This document shows positions 32,352-41,364 of a stretch of 64,000 bases of DNA, piece by piece. The stretch lies in contig NZ_FNOK01000010.1 in NCBI RefSeq assembly GCF_900106995.1, positions 1 to 64,000 on the forward strand, written 5' to 3'. This DNA is from Saccharopolyspora shandongensis. GTDB taxonomy: Bacteria > Actinomycetota > Actinomycetes > Mycobacteriales > Pseudonocardiaceae. Position 1 is the stretch's first letter. Each line of letters opens with the position of its first letter. The notes below the pieces were generated by a model, which did not search any database, had not been told where the DNA came from, and worked only from the letters and a program-made list of their open reading frames with translations. The position numbers and the translations under genes are program-made.

Positions 32352-33958
32352 GTGCTCGGTCCGTGCTGCGCGCCGGCCTGTCCCGGCCAGCCGCCAGGAG
32401 AACGGTGCGGCGTTCTGCCGTCGTCTCCGGCGGAATCCTCATCAGCCGACTGACCGGGTTGGTCCGGGTCGTCGTGGTTGGCGCGGTGCTCGGCCCGACC
32501 TACTTCGCGAACGCGTTCGTCGCCACGAACATGGTCCCCAACCTGACCTACAGCGTCATCGCGGGGCCCGCGCTCGCTCTCGTGATCGTCCCGACCGTGG
32601 TGCAGGTGCTCGCGCGCGGCGGACCAGACGCGGCAACCAGGCTGCTCGGCCGGGTCACCGGATTCCTGCTGATCGCTTCAGCAGTGCTAGCCGGCATCGT
32701 GGCGCTCTCCGCGCCAGTGCTCGGATGGTGCCTGACCCTCGGCATCCCGCAACCCTCGCTCCGGGAACAAGCCGAGCAGACGACAACAGTGCTCGTCCTG
32801 CTGGTCGCCCCGCAGGTCATGCTCTACACAGCGGCAGCGCTGGGAGCCGCTGCTCAGCAGGCCCGCGAACGCTTCGCGCTGGCGGCCGTGGCTCCCGCAG
32901 CGGAGAACGTGGTGCTCATCGCCGCCGTAGTCGTGGTAGGTGTGCACTGGGGGCCGGGGCTCGATGTCGCGGAGATCACGGCCGGCCCGTTGGTCGTTCT
33001 CGGGCTGGGCAGCACCCTTGCCGTGGCGGTGCACGCTTGCCTCCAGTTGTTCGGGGCGGCCCGGGCGGGGCTGCCGCTGCGCCCGTCATTGCGCTGGCGA
33101 CCGGACCCGGAGGTGGCGTCCGTCCTGCGACGGCTGCGCAATTCGATCAGCCTGCCCCTCACGCGATCGGTCGCGCTGTACGTGCTTCTGGCCGCCGCGT
33201 CGACTGTGCCTGGCGGAGTCATCGTGGTGCAGAGCGCCTACACGGTCATGCAGGTCCCGACCGCGTTGGGGGCACGGGCAGTGTCGACCGTCGTCTTGCC
33301 CGGGATGTCAGCCGCAGTTGCACGCGACGACCACAGCGGTTTCGCCGCGTCGTGGCGACAAGCCCTGACGCTCGCATCGATCACCAGCCTGCCTCCGCTG
33401 CTCCTGCTCGCCGCGCTCGCACACCCGGTCGCGAGCATGCTGGCGAACGGGGAATTGCACTCGGACAAGCTGATCGACCAGCTCGCGGCCTGCCTCGCGG
33501 TGATCGCAGTCGCCCAGTTCGCGGCGAGCGTGCACATGGTCGGGCTCGATGCGCTGTTCGCGCAGCTGAACACCCGCTGCCCGCGGCTGGCCAGTTACGC
33601 ACTCCTGGCCGCGTCGCTCACCGTCACCGTCGCCGCACTGCTCGTGCCGGACGACAAATCCCGCTTGGTGGTGCTGTGCGCGGGCCTGCTGGCGGGTGAG
33701 CTGGTCGGAGCGGTGACCGTGCTCTTCGGGCTGCGAGCCGCGTTGCGGCCCGAACGCTGGATCGACCACGCACAGATCGCGCGGGCTCTTCTCGCTTGCG
33801 TCTCGATGGTGCCGATCGTCGCTTTCGGCCGCTGGTTTCTGAGCACCGGCGAGATCAGCCGGGCTGGAGGTGTGATCGCCCTCGGCGCGTGCGGACTGGT
33901 GGCGATCGCGGTCTACGCCGGGGCGGTGCGCATCAGCTGGATCGGACGATGCCCATGA
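32348..33958 (+). CDS. MurJ/MviN-like lipid-linked polysaccharide flippase
   Basis: A 536-residue integral membrane protein of the MATE/MOP superfamily with 13-14 predicted helices. The N-terminal VSGGILISRLTGLVRVVVVGAVLG and NAFVATNMVPNL segments match the MurJ/MviN family. Start GTG 32348 overlaps the previous stop (GTGA); an in-frame GTG at 32336 is possible. In a Wzx/Wzy-type locus it is the only candidate to flip the undecaprenyl-linked repeat unit, in place of a classical Wzx. Chromosomal murJ serves peptidoglycan, and this is likely a dedicated paralogue. Confidence 0.87.
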   Translation: MSARSVLRAGLSRPAARRTVRRSAVVSGGILISRLTGLVRVVVVGAVLGPTYFANAFVATNMVPNLTYSVIAGPALALVIVPTVVQVLARGGPDAATRLLGRVTGFLLIASAVLAGIVALSAPVLGWCLTLGIPQPSLREQAEQTTTVLVLLVAPQVMLYTAAALGAAAQQARERFALAAVAPAAENVVLIAAVVVVGVHWGPGLDVAEITAGPLVVLGLGSTLAVAVHACLQLFGAARAGLPLRPSLRWRPDPEVASVLRRLRNSISLPLTRSVALYVLLAAASTVPGGVIVVQSAYTVMQVPTALGARAVSTVVLPGMSAAVARDDHSGFAASWRQALTLASITSLPPLLLLAALAHPVASMLANGELHSDKLIDQLAACLAVIAVAQFAASVHMVGLDALFAQLNTRCPRLASYALLAASLTVTVAALLVPDDKSRLVVLCAGLLAGELVGAVTVLFGLRAALRPERWIDHAQIARALLACVSMVPIVAFGRWFLSTGEISRAGGVIALGACGLVAIAVYAGAVRISWIGRCP

Positions 33959-35403
33959 GCGCTCTGCTGCCCCGGCGCGACGAGGTCTCCGGCAGGATTC
34001 CGGACCGCGCGGAAACACGGCTCATAACCCGGGCCGCCTTGTGCGCATCGCTGGCGGGACTGGCCGTCGTCGTGGCCGGACCGGTGGTCGTCGGACCAAT
34101 GGTGGGCGCAGCGCTCTTCGCCGCGGCCGCGTACCGTCCCGTGTTCGCGACCTATGCCTACCTGCTGACCTTGCCGTTTCTCGCGGGTATCGAACGGGGC
34201 GCGCTGGTGCCGGGAGCGCGGCCGAACGAGGCGTTGTTCGCCGTGCTGGTGGCCGGGGCGTGTCTCGGTGGCTGGCTGCGGCTGCTACGTGGTGACCCGA
34301 TCCCGCTGCGCCTCCGGCCGCTGGACGTCCCGCTAGCCGGTTTCGTGGTGCTCAGCACGGTGTGGCCGATCGCGTCGATGATGCTGCGCGGCGCCGAACC
34401 ACACGGCTCCGATCTAATGGCGCTGCTGCCGGTGTGCAAACTCGTGGCGCTGTTCCTGCTCGTCCGGTTGACCGTGCACACCGAGCAACAGCGGCTCCGC
34501 TGCATCCGCCTGGTGGTCTGGCCGACCGCTGGGTTGTCGATAGTGGCGATCTTGCAGACGCTGGGTGTCGAACCGGTGCTGACGTTGCTGAGCGGGTTCT
34601 GGCATGCGAGCACGAGCGAGGCCAGCGACCGCGGCACGGCGACACTGGGGTCCTCGATCGCGACCGGCGATTACATCACCGTCGGGCTGGTACTCCTGCT
34701 GTACTGCGGCATTCGCGGAATCCTCGGCAAGTGGGAGCGGATCGGGCTCGGTGTCCTGCTCGGTGCCGGCGTCCTCGCAAGCGGGCAGTTCTCGACCTGG
34801 ATCTCCGCACTCGTGGCCGGGGTGCTGATCCTGCGCCGTTACCCGCAGGCCCGGCAGCAGGTGGCCAGGTTCCTGCCGATCGTGGGGATCGCCGCGCTCG
34901 TCGGCGCGCCCGCGTTCCTCGGCCGCATGGCGGATTTCACGCAGGGCTACACCGTGCCCCGCAGTTGGCTCGGCCGGTGGGACAACCTCACCACCTTCTA
35001 CCTGCCCCAGCTGGCGGACGGGCACTTCGTCTTCGGGATCTCGCCTGACTCGGTGCTCACCGCCCCGGAGACCTGGCGGGACCACATCTACCTCGAATCC
35101 GGCTACCTGTATTTCCTTTGGGCCGGCGGGATTCCGTTGCTGATCGGGTTCGTCTGGCTGTCGGTCGCGGTGCTGCGCGGGGTCAGTCGGCTGGCCGCGA
35201 GTCCCGGCTCGGCAGGGGCGTGCGCGGCAACGCTCGAGGTCGCTTGGTGGATGGTCCTGGTTCTGTCGCTGATCGACATCCACCTGGCGGTCCGCGGGTT
35301 CGGCGATCTGCTGTTCGTTCTGCTGGCGATCATGTCTGGGAGGCTTGGTGATGACGAGAACAGCACTCAAGATCCTGCTCTCGATCGGTCTCGCACAACC
35401 TAG
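33955..35403 (+). CDS. O-antigen ligase/polymerase-like membrane protein (Wzy role)
   Basis: A 482-residue protein with about 11-12 hydrophobic helices and one large extracellular loop (about residues 330-385, WDNLTTFYLPQLADGHFVFG and WRDHIYLESGYLYFLWAGG), the topology of Wzy/WaaL proteins. ATG 33955 overlaps the flippase stop (ATGA). Wzy proteins vary greatly and I base the call on topology and operon position between flippase and priming transferase. Its last 53 bases overlap the next gene in another frame, an unusually long overlap. Confidence 0.82.
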   Translation: MSALLPRRDEVSGRIPDRAETRLITRAALCASLAGLAVVVAGPVVVGPMVGAALFAAAAYRPVFATYAYLLTLPFLAGIERGALVPGARPNEALFAVLVAGACLGGWLRLLRGDPIPLRLRPLDVPLAGFVVLSTVWPIASMMLRGAEPHGSDLMALLPVCKLVALFLLVRLTVHTEQQRLRCIRLVVWPTAGLSIVAILQTLGVEPVLTLLSGFWHASTSEASDRGTATLGSSIATGDYITVGLVLLLYCGIRGILGKWERIGLGVLLGAGVLASGQFSTWISALVAGVLILRRYPQARQQVARFLPIVGIAALVGAPAFLGRMADFTQGYTVPRSWLGRWDNLTTFYLPQLADGHFVFGISPDSVLTAPETWRDHIYLESGYLYFLWAGGIPLLIGFVWLSVAVLRGVSRLAASPGSAGACAATLEVAWWMVLVLSLIDIHLAVRGFGDLLFVLLAIMSGRLGDDENSTQDPALDRSRTT

Positions 35404-36091
35404 GAGACCGACACCGGCGGCGCGGGCGGAGCGCACACCGGAACCGTTGCCGCCGCGCGGTCGGCGACCTCGGTGGGAGCGGTCCGTGGTGCGCGGGATC
35501 GACGTGGTCGGTGCAGCCGTCGGGTTGGCCGTTCTCGCGCCGCCGATGCTCATCGTCGCCGGCATCATCCGCCTCGCCAGCCCGGGCCCGGCGCTGTTCC
35601 GGCAACGCCGGGTCGGGCAGGGCGGAAAGCCGTTCACGCTCTACAAGTTCCGCACCATGCGCCTGGGGTGCAGCGACGAACCGCTGCGCGACATGATCGC
35701 ACGCGAGTTGCGCGGCGAGGACACTTCCGCCGACGGCAGCTTCAAGCTGGACCGCGATCCGCGCATCACCGCGGTGGGTTCTTGGCTGCGGCGTACCAGC
35801 CTCGACGAGTTGCCGCAGCTGCTCAACGTGCTGCGCGGTGACATGGCGCTGGTGGGCCCCCGCCCGTGCCTCGAGTGGGAGGCCGCGATGTTCCCACCGG
35901 AGTTCGCCGAACGGAGCGCGGTGAAACCCGGGCTGACCGGGCTGTGGCAGGTCAGCGGCCGCAGCACCATGGACACCTTGGGCATGCTCCGTCTGGACAT
36001 GGTCTACGTGCGGTCCTGCAGCCTGCAGACCGACCTTCGGATCCTGGCCCGGACCCTGCCGTCGATGCTGCGCGGGGACGGTGCCCGATGA
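35351..36091 (+). CDS. Undecaprenyl-phosphate sugar phosphotransferase (initiating transferase)
   Basis: A 246-residue bacterial sugar transferase of the short, single-membrane-domain type: a membrane hairpin at about 43-70 (RGIDVVGAAVGLAVLAPPM), then the family core PGPALFRQRRVGQGGKPFTLYKFRTM, DPRITAVGSWLRRTSLDELPQLLNVLRGDMALVGPRP in pieces, and KPGLTGLWQVSGR. It transfers a sugar-1-phosphate to the lipid carrier and starts the repeat unit. Start ATG 35351 has GGGAGG seven bases upstream and lies inside the polymerase gene. Confidence 0.92.
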   Translation: MTRTALKILLSIGLAQPRRPTPAARAERTPEPLPPRGRRPRWERSVVRGIDVVGAAVGLAVLAPPMLIVAGIIRLASPGPALFRQRRVGQGGKPFTLYKFRTMRLGCSDEPLRDMIARELRGEDTSADGSFKLDRDPRITAVGSWLRRTSLDELPQLLNVLRGDMALVGPRPCLEWEAAMFPPEFAERSAVKPGLTGLWQVSGRSTMDTLGMLRLDMVYVRSCSLQTDLRILARTLPSMLRGDGAR

Positions 36092-38127
36092 CGACACTCT
36101 TCGTGGCGACCACGGGCGGTCACCTGGCCCAGCTGCACAGCCTGTCCGAGCGGATTCCCGCGGACGGTCCGGCGGTGTGGGTGACCAGCCGCAACGAGCA
36201 GAGCACGTCGATGCTGGCAGATCGGGACGTCGTATACGTTCCGCCGGTCGGATGCCGCAGCGTGCGGGGAGTTCTGCGGTGCCTGCCGATCGCGCACCGG
36301 CTGTGGCGTGCCCGGGGCATCACCCGGGCCATCTCCACCGGTTCCGGCATCGCACTCGGTTTCCTGCCATACCTGGCCGCGCGCGGCGTGGAGTGCCACT
36401 ACATCGAAAGCGCCGCACGGGTGAACAGCCCGTCATTGACGGGAAAACTGCTCCGCTGGGTTCCCCGGGTCCGGGTGTACACCCAGTACCCGCACGCTGC
36501 CGACCGCGGCTGGCGCTACGGCGGCAGCCAGTTCGACGTCTACCGGGCAACGATCGCAGACCGCCCGCGGGGAGACCGGCTGCGCGTGGTGGTCACGGTC
36601 GGCGCATCGACGTACCCGTTCCGCCGGATGATCGAATCTCTGGTGCCGCTGCTCGAGCCGGACGGTGCGCTGCACCAGGCGACCGGTCTGCCGGTCGAAG
36701 TTCTCTGGCAGACCGGTCCGGCGCCGGTGGACGACCTGCCGATCCAGACCAAGCCGTACCTGCCGATCACCCAACTCGCGGAGGCGCTTTCGTCGGCCGA
36801 CGTGGTGATCAGCCACTCCGGTACCGGGTCCGTGCTGCTGGCGTTCGATGCGGGGAAGGCGCCGGTGGTGGTCACCAGGGAGCGCCGGTTCGGCGAGGCG
36901 ATCGACGACCACCAGCGCCAGCTCGCGACCGAACTCGATCGCCGCGGCCTGGTACTGCACCGGGAACTCGGCGACATCACCGTCGATGACCTGCTGGCAG
37001 CTCGGTCCACGGCGGTGGGAGCGCTGCGGGAGCCACCGTCGTTCCAGCTCTCCCGAACTCCTGCGAAGGCCCTGATGCGCAGCGCGACACCCGAAATCGT
37101 CACCGTCGACCCGCGGAAAGACCCGCGATGGGCGGAACTCGCCGCTGGTCCGCAGGGCAGCATGTTCACCTCCCAGCCGTGGCTGGAGGCACTGTGCCGG
37201 ACGTACGGTTTCACCCCTGAAGCTCGCATCGCGGTGGACGCATCGGGAGCGGTAGTCGGCGGCTTCGCCTGGGTCCGCGTCCACGACATCCGCGGAGAAC
37301 GGCTGTGCAGCCTGCCGTTCTCGGACTGGGCGGACCCGTTCGCACCCGACGAGACCGTCTGGCACCAGCTTACCGACGGGATCGTCGACCAGGGCCTCCC
37401 CATTGCGTTGCGGTGCTTGCACTCCGAAGCCCCCGTGCGGGATCCGCGGCTGCGGGAAGCAGGCCGGCTCGCCTGGCACGCGACGCGGTTGGACGCCCCC
37501 CTGCCCGAACTCCACCGGCGGATCTCCGCCAACGCCCGCCGCAACATCGCCGCAGCCGAGCGGAGCGGCGTCCGGATCAGTGCCGACACCGGGGTGGAAG
37601 CGCTGCGGAACTTTCACCGGATGCAGGTCCGGCTGCGCAAGCACAAGTACCGAATGCTGGCCCAGCCGATGGAGTTCTTCGAGAACATCTGGGAGCAGTT
37701 CCACTCCGACGACTCGGTCGTGACCATGACAGCGCGCGTGGGCGACGAACCCGTCGCCGCTGCGGTGTTCCTGCAGTGGAACGGTGTGCTGCACTTCAAG
37801 TTCGGTTCGTCATTGCAGGACCGGCTGCACCTGCGCCCCAACGACGCGATCTACTGGGCCGCGATCCGCTGGGCTGTGGATCGCGGGCTGCGGCTGGTCG
37901 ACTGGGGTGTTAGCGACCTCGACCAGCCGGGGCTGCTGCGCTTCAAGCGGAAGTACGCCGACGACGAGAAGCAGGTCGTGATCTTGCGCTCACAACGCGG
38001 ATCATCGACTGAGCGTTCCGAAGTGGACGATCTGCTCGGCAAGATCACCGGTTTGCTCACCGACGAATCCGTCTCCGATGACATCACCGGGAAGGCAGGC
38101 TCCCTGCTCTACCGGTACTTCTGCTAG
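36088..38127 (+). CDS. Triple fusion: Alg14-like, Alg13/GT28-like and FemAB/GNAT-like domains
   Basis: A 679-residue protein beginning with an ATGA overlap. Residues 1-155 match Alg14/PssD (TLFVATTGGHLAQLHSL; CHYIESAARVNS). Residues 165-325 match Alg13/PssE, the C-terminal half of GT28 transferases (VVVTVGASTYPFRRMIESL; VVISHSGTGSVLLAFDAGKAP; RRFGEAIDDHQRQLATEL). Residues 345-679 are a BioF2/CelD/FemAB-like acyltransferase (PWLEALCRTYGFTPEARI; ISANARRNIAAAERSGVRI; RPNDAIYWAAIRWAVDRG; FKRKYADDEKQVV). Alg13-Alg14 normally are two polypeptides forming one transferase; here they are joined and fused to an acyl- or aminoacyltransferase. The fusion suggests that the same protein adds a sugar and then acylates an amino group (inference). 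Confidence 0.88.
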   Translation: MTTLFVATTGGHLAQLHSLSERIPADGPAVWVTSRNEQSTSMLADRDVVYVPPVGCRSVRGVLRCLPIAHRLWRARGITRAISTGSGIALGFLPYLAARGVECHYIESAARVNSPSLTGKLLRWVPRVRVYTQYPHAADRGWRYGGSQFDVYRATIADRPRGDRLRVVVTVGASTYPFRRMIESLVPLLEPDGALHQATGLPVEVLWQTGPAPVDDLPIQTKPYLPITQLAEALSSADVVISHSGTGSVLLAFDAGKAPVVVTRERRFGEAIDDHQRQLATELDRRGLVLHRELGDITVDDLLAARSTAVGALREPPSFQLSRTPAKALMRSATPEIVTVDPRKDPRWAELAAGPQGSMFTSQPWLEALCRTYGFTPEARIAVDASGAVVGGFAWVRVHDIRGERLCSLPFSDWADPFAPDETVWHQLTDGIVDQGLPIALRCLHSEAPVRDPRLREAGRLAWHATRLDAPLPELHRRISANARRNIAAAERSGVRISADTGVEALRNFHRMQVRLRKHKYRMLAQPMEFFENIWEQFHSDDSVVTMTARVGDEPVAAAVFLQWNGVLHFKFGSSLQDRLHLRPNDAIYWAAIRWAVDRGLRLVDWGVSDLDQPGLLRFKRKYADDEKQVVILRSQRGSSTERSEVDDLLGKITGLLTDESVSDDITGKAGSLLYRYFC

Positions 38128-38135
38128 GGGGCTTC

Positions 38136-39494
38136 ATGCAGCGCGATGACCGATCAGCCGTGAACACGAAGCGTGCCGTTGCACCTGCACGGACGAACGC
38201 AGCCAGGAAAAGCCCGGAAGGGGTGATCGGAATGTCCGGTGCACGAGTTGCCATCGTGGGCCAGGGCTACGTGGGCCTTCCCGTCGCCATGCGCGCCTGC
38301 GAGGCCGGATTCGACGTCGTCGGTCTTGACGTCGACGAGGACCGCATCGATCTGCTCCAGCGCGGCAAGTCCTTCATCGACGACGTGGACGACGAGCGAC
38401 TCGAGGCCGCTCTGGCGACGGGCCGGTACCTACCGACCACCGAGCGCGCGGAACTGCGCGGCTTCGACTTCGCTTCGGTCTGCGTTCCCACCCCACTGCA
38501 CGACGGCGCACCGGATCTGCGTTACATAGAAGATGCCGCCCGTGCGTTGTCCACGCACATCTCGCCCGGCTGCTGCGTAGTGCTCGAGTCCACCACCTAT
38601 CCCGGGACCACGGAGGAGATCTTCGTACCGATCCTGGAGTCCGGTTCAGGACTGCGCGCAGGAGCCGACTTCTACGTCGGTTACAGCCCAGAACGCATCG
38701 ACCCGAGCAACCCGACCTGGAAGTTCCACAACACGCCCAAGATCGTGTCCGGTGTGGACCCGGGATCGCTGCGCGTCGTCCGCGACTTCTACGACCAGCT
38801 GGTGGAAGTGACCGTTCCGGTGCCAGGACCTCGGGAGGCGGAACTGGCAAAACTTCTGGAGAACACCTTCCGGCACATCAACATCGCGTTGGTCAACGAA
38901 CTCGCGGTGTTCTCGCACGGACTCGGGGTGGACGTGTGGTCAGTCCTCGATGCGGCGGCCAGCAAACCGTTCGGGTTCATGCGCTTCTCGCCCGGACCCG
39001 GGGTCGGCGGGCACTGCCTGCCAATCGATGCCTCCTACTTGTCTTGGCAGGTGCGGCGTTCCCTGGGACAGGAGTTCCGATTGGTCGACGTCGCCAACGA
39101 TGTCAACAAGCACATGCCGGACTATGTCGTCGCACGTGCCACGGAACACCTGAACCGGCGCCGCAAATCCGTGAACAGCAGCAACGTCCTGCTGATCGGG
39201 CTGACCTACAAGGCGAACTCCGGCGACGCACGCAACTCCCCGTCGATGGCCGTGGCCGAGCGCCTCGACCGGCTCGGCGCCGACCTGCGCGCGGTCGACC
39301 CCCTCATCGACCCGGACGAAGTTCCGCCCTACGTGCGGCTGGTGGGGTTCGATGCCGACCAGATCTCCCAGTCCGACCTGATCATCGTGCTAGCCGACCA
39401 CGACATGCTCGACTGGGCGCTGCTGGAGCGCTACGCCGACCGCGTGCTGGACACCCGCAACCGGCTCCGCTCACCGCAGGTGGAACGGTTTTGA
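38136..39494 (+). CDS. UDP-glucose/GDP-mannose dehydrogenase family, UDP-HexNAc 6-dehydrogenase type
   Basis: A 452-residue NAD-dependent 6-dehydrogenase. N-terminal VAIVGQGYVGLPVA, the ESTTYPGTT segment, YVGYSPERIDP, KLLENTFRHINIALVNE, and the catalytic cysteine Cys294 in GVGGHCLPIDASYL. The ERIDP and NTFRHINIALVNEL motifs match the WbpA/WecC group that makes UDP-HexNAc uronic acids. It supplies the uronic acid for the 3-dehydrogenase and aminotransferase at the start of the operon. Start: ATG 38136 (AGGGGG four bases before) gives a 32-residue basic leader; ATG 38232 (GGAAGGGG upstream) would start near the conserved core and is equally possible. Confidence 0.9.
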   Translation: MQRDDRSAVNTKRAVAPARTNAARKSPEGVIGMSGARVAIVGQGYVGLPVAMRACEAGFDVVGLDVDEDRIDLLQRGKSFIDDVDDERLEAALATGRYLPTTERAELRGFDFASVCVPTPLHDGAPDLRYIEDAARALSTHISPGCCVVLESTTYPGTTEEIFVPILESGSGLRAGADFYVGYSPERIDPSNPTWKFHNTPKIVSGVDPGSLRVVRDFYDQLVEVTVPVPGPREAELAKLLENTFRHINIALVNELAVFSHGLGVDVWSVLDAAASKPFGFMRFSPGPGVGGHCLPIDASYLSWQVRRSLGQEFRLVDVANDVNKHMPDYVVARATEHLNRRRKSVNSSNVLLIGLTYKANSGDARNSPSMAVAERLDRLGADLRAVDPLIDPDEVPPYVRLVGFDADQISQSDLIIVLADHDMLDWALLERYADRVLDTRNRLRSPQVERF

Positions 39495-39633
39495 CGAACT
39501 CCGCGACACGAACGGAACCCTCACATCCGACGCAGAGGCGGAGAAGACCGATGACATGCCGAGGAGAATGGCCGATCTTGCGGGTCTGAGCAGGGTTCCG
39601 GTGGACCGGCTTCCGGACCACACTGGAGGAGTG

Positions 39634-40476
39634 GTGAAGGTCCTCGAAGTCGACGGCATCGAGCTGGCGCTCGATCGCCGTGGACCCGACGGCGCCCCGG
39701 CACTGCTGCTGATCGCAGGTGGTGGCCAGTCGATGGATTGGTGGACACCCGAGTTTTGCGACCTTCTCGGCGCTGGTGAGCTGCAGGTCATTCGGTACGA
39801 CCACCGCGACACCGGTCAATCGAGTACGTCCGCGCCAGGACAGCCCGATTACACCGGCGACGACCTTGCCGCCGATCCGCTACGCGTCCTCGATGCCCTC
39901 GGCATCGAGGACGCGCACCTGATGGGCATGTCGATGGGTGGCGGTATCGCGCAGAGCATCGCGGTGCGCGCACGCGAGCGGGTGCGGTCTCTGACGCTCG
40001 TCGAATCCAGCCCCGCGGGTGGCGACCGTGGTGATCTGCCGCCGCCAAGCCTCGCGGTCGCCGCAACCTGGGAGGAGCCCGAGCCAGAGATCGACTGGGC
40101 GGACGAGACCGCGGTCATCGACTATCGCGTCGACGTCGAGCGACCCTTCGCCGGCCCGCTCGGGTTCGACGAGGCGCGCGTGCGTGCCCTGGCGACGCTC
40201 GAGGTGCGCCGCAGTCGCAACATGGCATCGTCGATGGCGAACCACTTCATCGCCGAACCTGGGACTTCGGTGGACCCGGCCGAGATTCGCGTGCCGACCC
40301 TCGTCCTGCATAGCGCTGACGACCCGATGTTTCCTCTCCCGCACGGGGAAGCGCTCGCGCGAGTGATCCCAGGAGCCCGGCTCATGCGCCTAGGGGGAGT
40401 GGGGCATGAGATCCCGCCGCCTGCCGTGTGGGATGTGGTCGTGCCGGAGCTGCACAGGCACCTACTGCACACCTGA
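39634..40476 (+). CDS. Alpha/beta hydrolase
   Basis: A 280-residue serine hydrolase. Oxyanion region LLLIAGGGQSMDWW, nucleophile elbow GMSMGG (Ser100), acid in HSADDPMF near 236, and catalytic His in GVGHEIP near 262. The YDHRDTGQSS motif near 55-64 is that of the aclacinomycin methylesterase RdmC group and related carboxylesterases. GTG start at 39634 with GGAGGAG five bases upstream preferred over an ATG at 39556. It lies 139 bases after the EPS operon and may be independent of it. Confidence 0.88.
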   Translation: MKVLEVDGIELALDRRGPDGAPALLLIAGGGQSMDWWTPEFCDLLGAGELQVIRYDHRDTGQSSTSAPGQPDYTGDDLAADPLRVLDALGIEDAHLMGMSMGGGIAQSIAVRARERVRSLTLVESSPAGGDRGDLPPPSLAVAATWEEPEPEIDWADETAVIDYRVDVERPFAGPLGFDEARVRALATLEVRRSRNMASSMANHFIAEPGTSVDPAEIRVPTLVLHSADDPMFPLPHGEALARVIPGARLMRLGGVGHEIPPPAVWDVVVPELHRHLLHT

Positions 40477-40556
40477 CGGGATTGCGCGGCCCCAGTTGAG
40501 GCTGAGATCGCGGACTCCACTCCAGCAGACTTGAGGCAGGCGTTGTCGGGTCAAGG

Positions 40557-40838
40557 TCAGTCGTGGGTCGGCGAGTTGCTCTCTTGGTTGTGGCGGCGGT
40601 CTTGCCTGCTGGCCGTGCGGTAGTGGCTGGGCGGTATGCCGAAGGTTCGGGAGAATGCGCGGGAGAAGGCGAACTCGGAGGTGTAGCCGATGCGTTTGGC
40701 GATGGCGGTCAGCGGGTCGTCGCTTTCCCGTAGCCGGCGTGCGGCAAGTTCCATTCGCCGGCGCCGGAGGTAGCAGAGTGGTGGTTCGCCTATCGTGCTG
40801 GTGAACCGCCTGGTGAGTGTCGCCCGGGACAGGCCGCC
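40557..40838 (-). pseudogene. AraC-family regulator, C-terminal fragment
   Basis: Minus-strand sequence encodes GLSRATLTRRFTSTIGEPP, LRRRRMELAARRLRESDDPL and IAKRIGYTSEFAFSRAFSRTFG, the double helix-turn-helix of an AraC regulator, ending at 40557. Homology begins in the middle of the first HTH at about 40838, so the cupin/sensory domain is lost. The plus-strand fragment described next starts exactly at this junction. Confidence 0.65.
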
Positions 40839-40985
40839 CGATGTGGTGCGTGGGGTCGTGTCCCTGAGCACTCCCTTTCAGCCGCACGCGGACCGGCCTC
40901 ATCTCGCCGGGCTGCGTGCCGGCGCCGGGGAGGACTACGAGAACTACTATTCCGTCTACCTCCAGCGGCCAGATCCCGGCACGAG
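40838..40985 (+). pseudogene. Epoxide hydrolase-like fragment
   Basis: A plus frame reads VRGVVSLSTPFQPHADRPH and AGAGEDYENYYSVYLQRPDPG, resembling the segment after the nucleophile elbow in alpha/beta-hydrolase epoxide hydrolases (VSLSVPF, then a YFQEPG-type motif). Neither the catalytic elbow nor the C-terminus is present. From 40986 to 41364 I see no supportable gene. Confidence 0.4.
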
Positions 40986-41364
40986 AAACTGGTTCTGTTA
41001 CGTGTCACGGGTTTTCGCGCGGACGCGCATGCGTCGGTCAGCTGCAATGCCGGAATCGCTGGGTGACTCGTACACGGGAAACCCGTTGGCTTGGTTGCCG
41101 GGGTCAGGCCTGGCGCGGGGTTCCCACCGGCCGCCCGGTCGCGCGGGACCCCCGAACGTGCCGCCAAGTCCCTCCCAGGAGGTCGCCGCTTCGACCGCTG
41201 CTTGATGCCCCTCTGCCTTGCCCACCGGCGAGCACAGGCACTTCTGCTGTGCCACGCTCGCGATGGCGGGCTCGTGGAGTCCGGGAACCGGGACGAACGT
41301 GTCGACGCTTCCCCGCGGCAGGTCGGGGTCGTGCATTGCCGCGAACACAGGTGTGGGGGACGTA

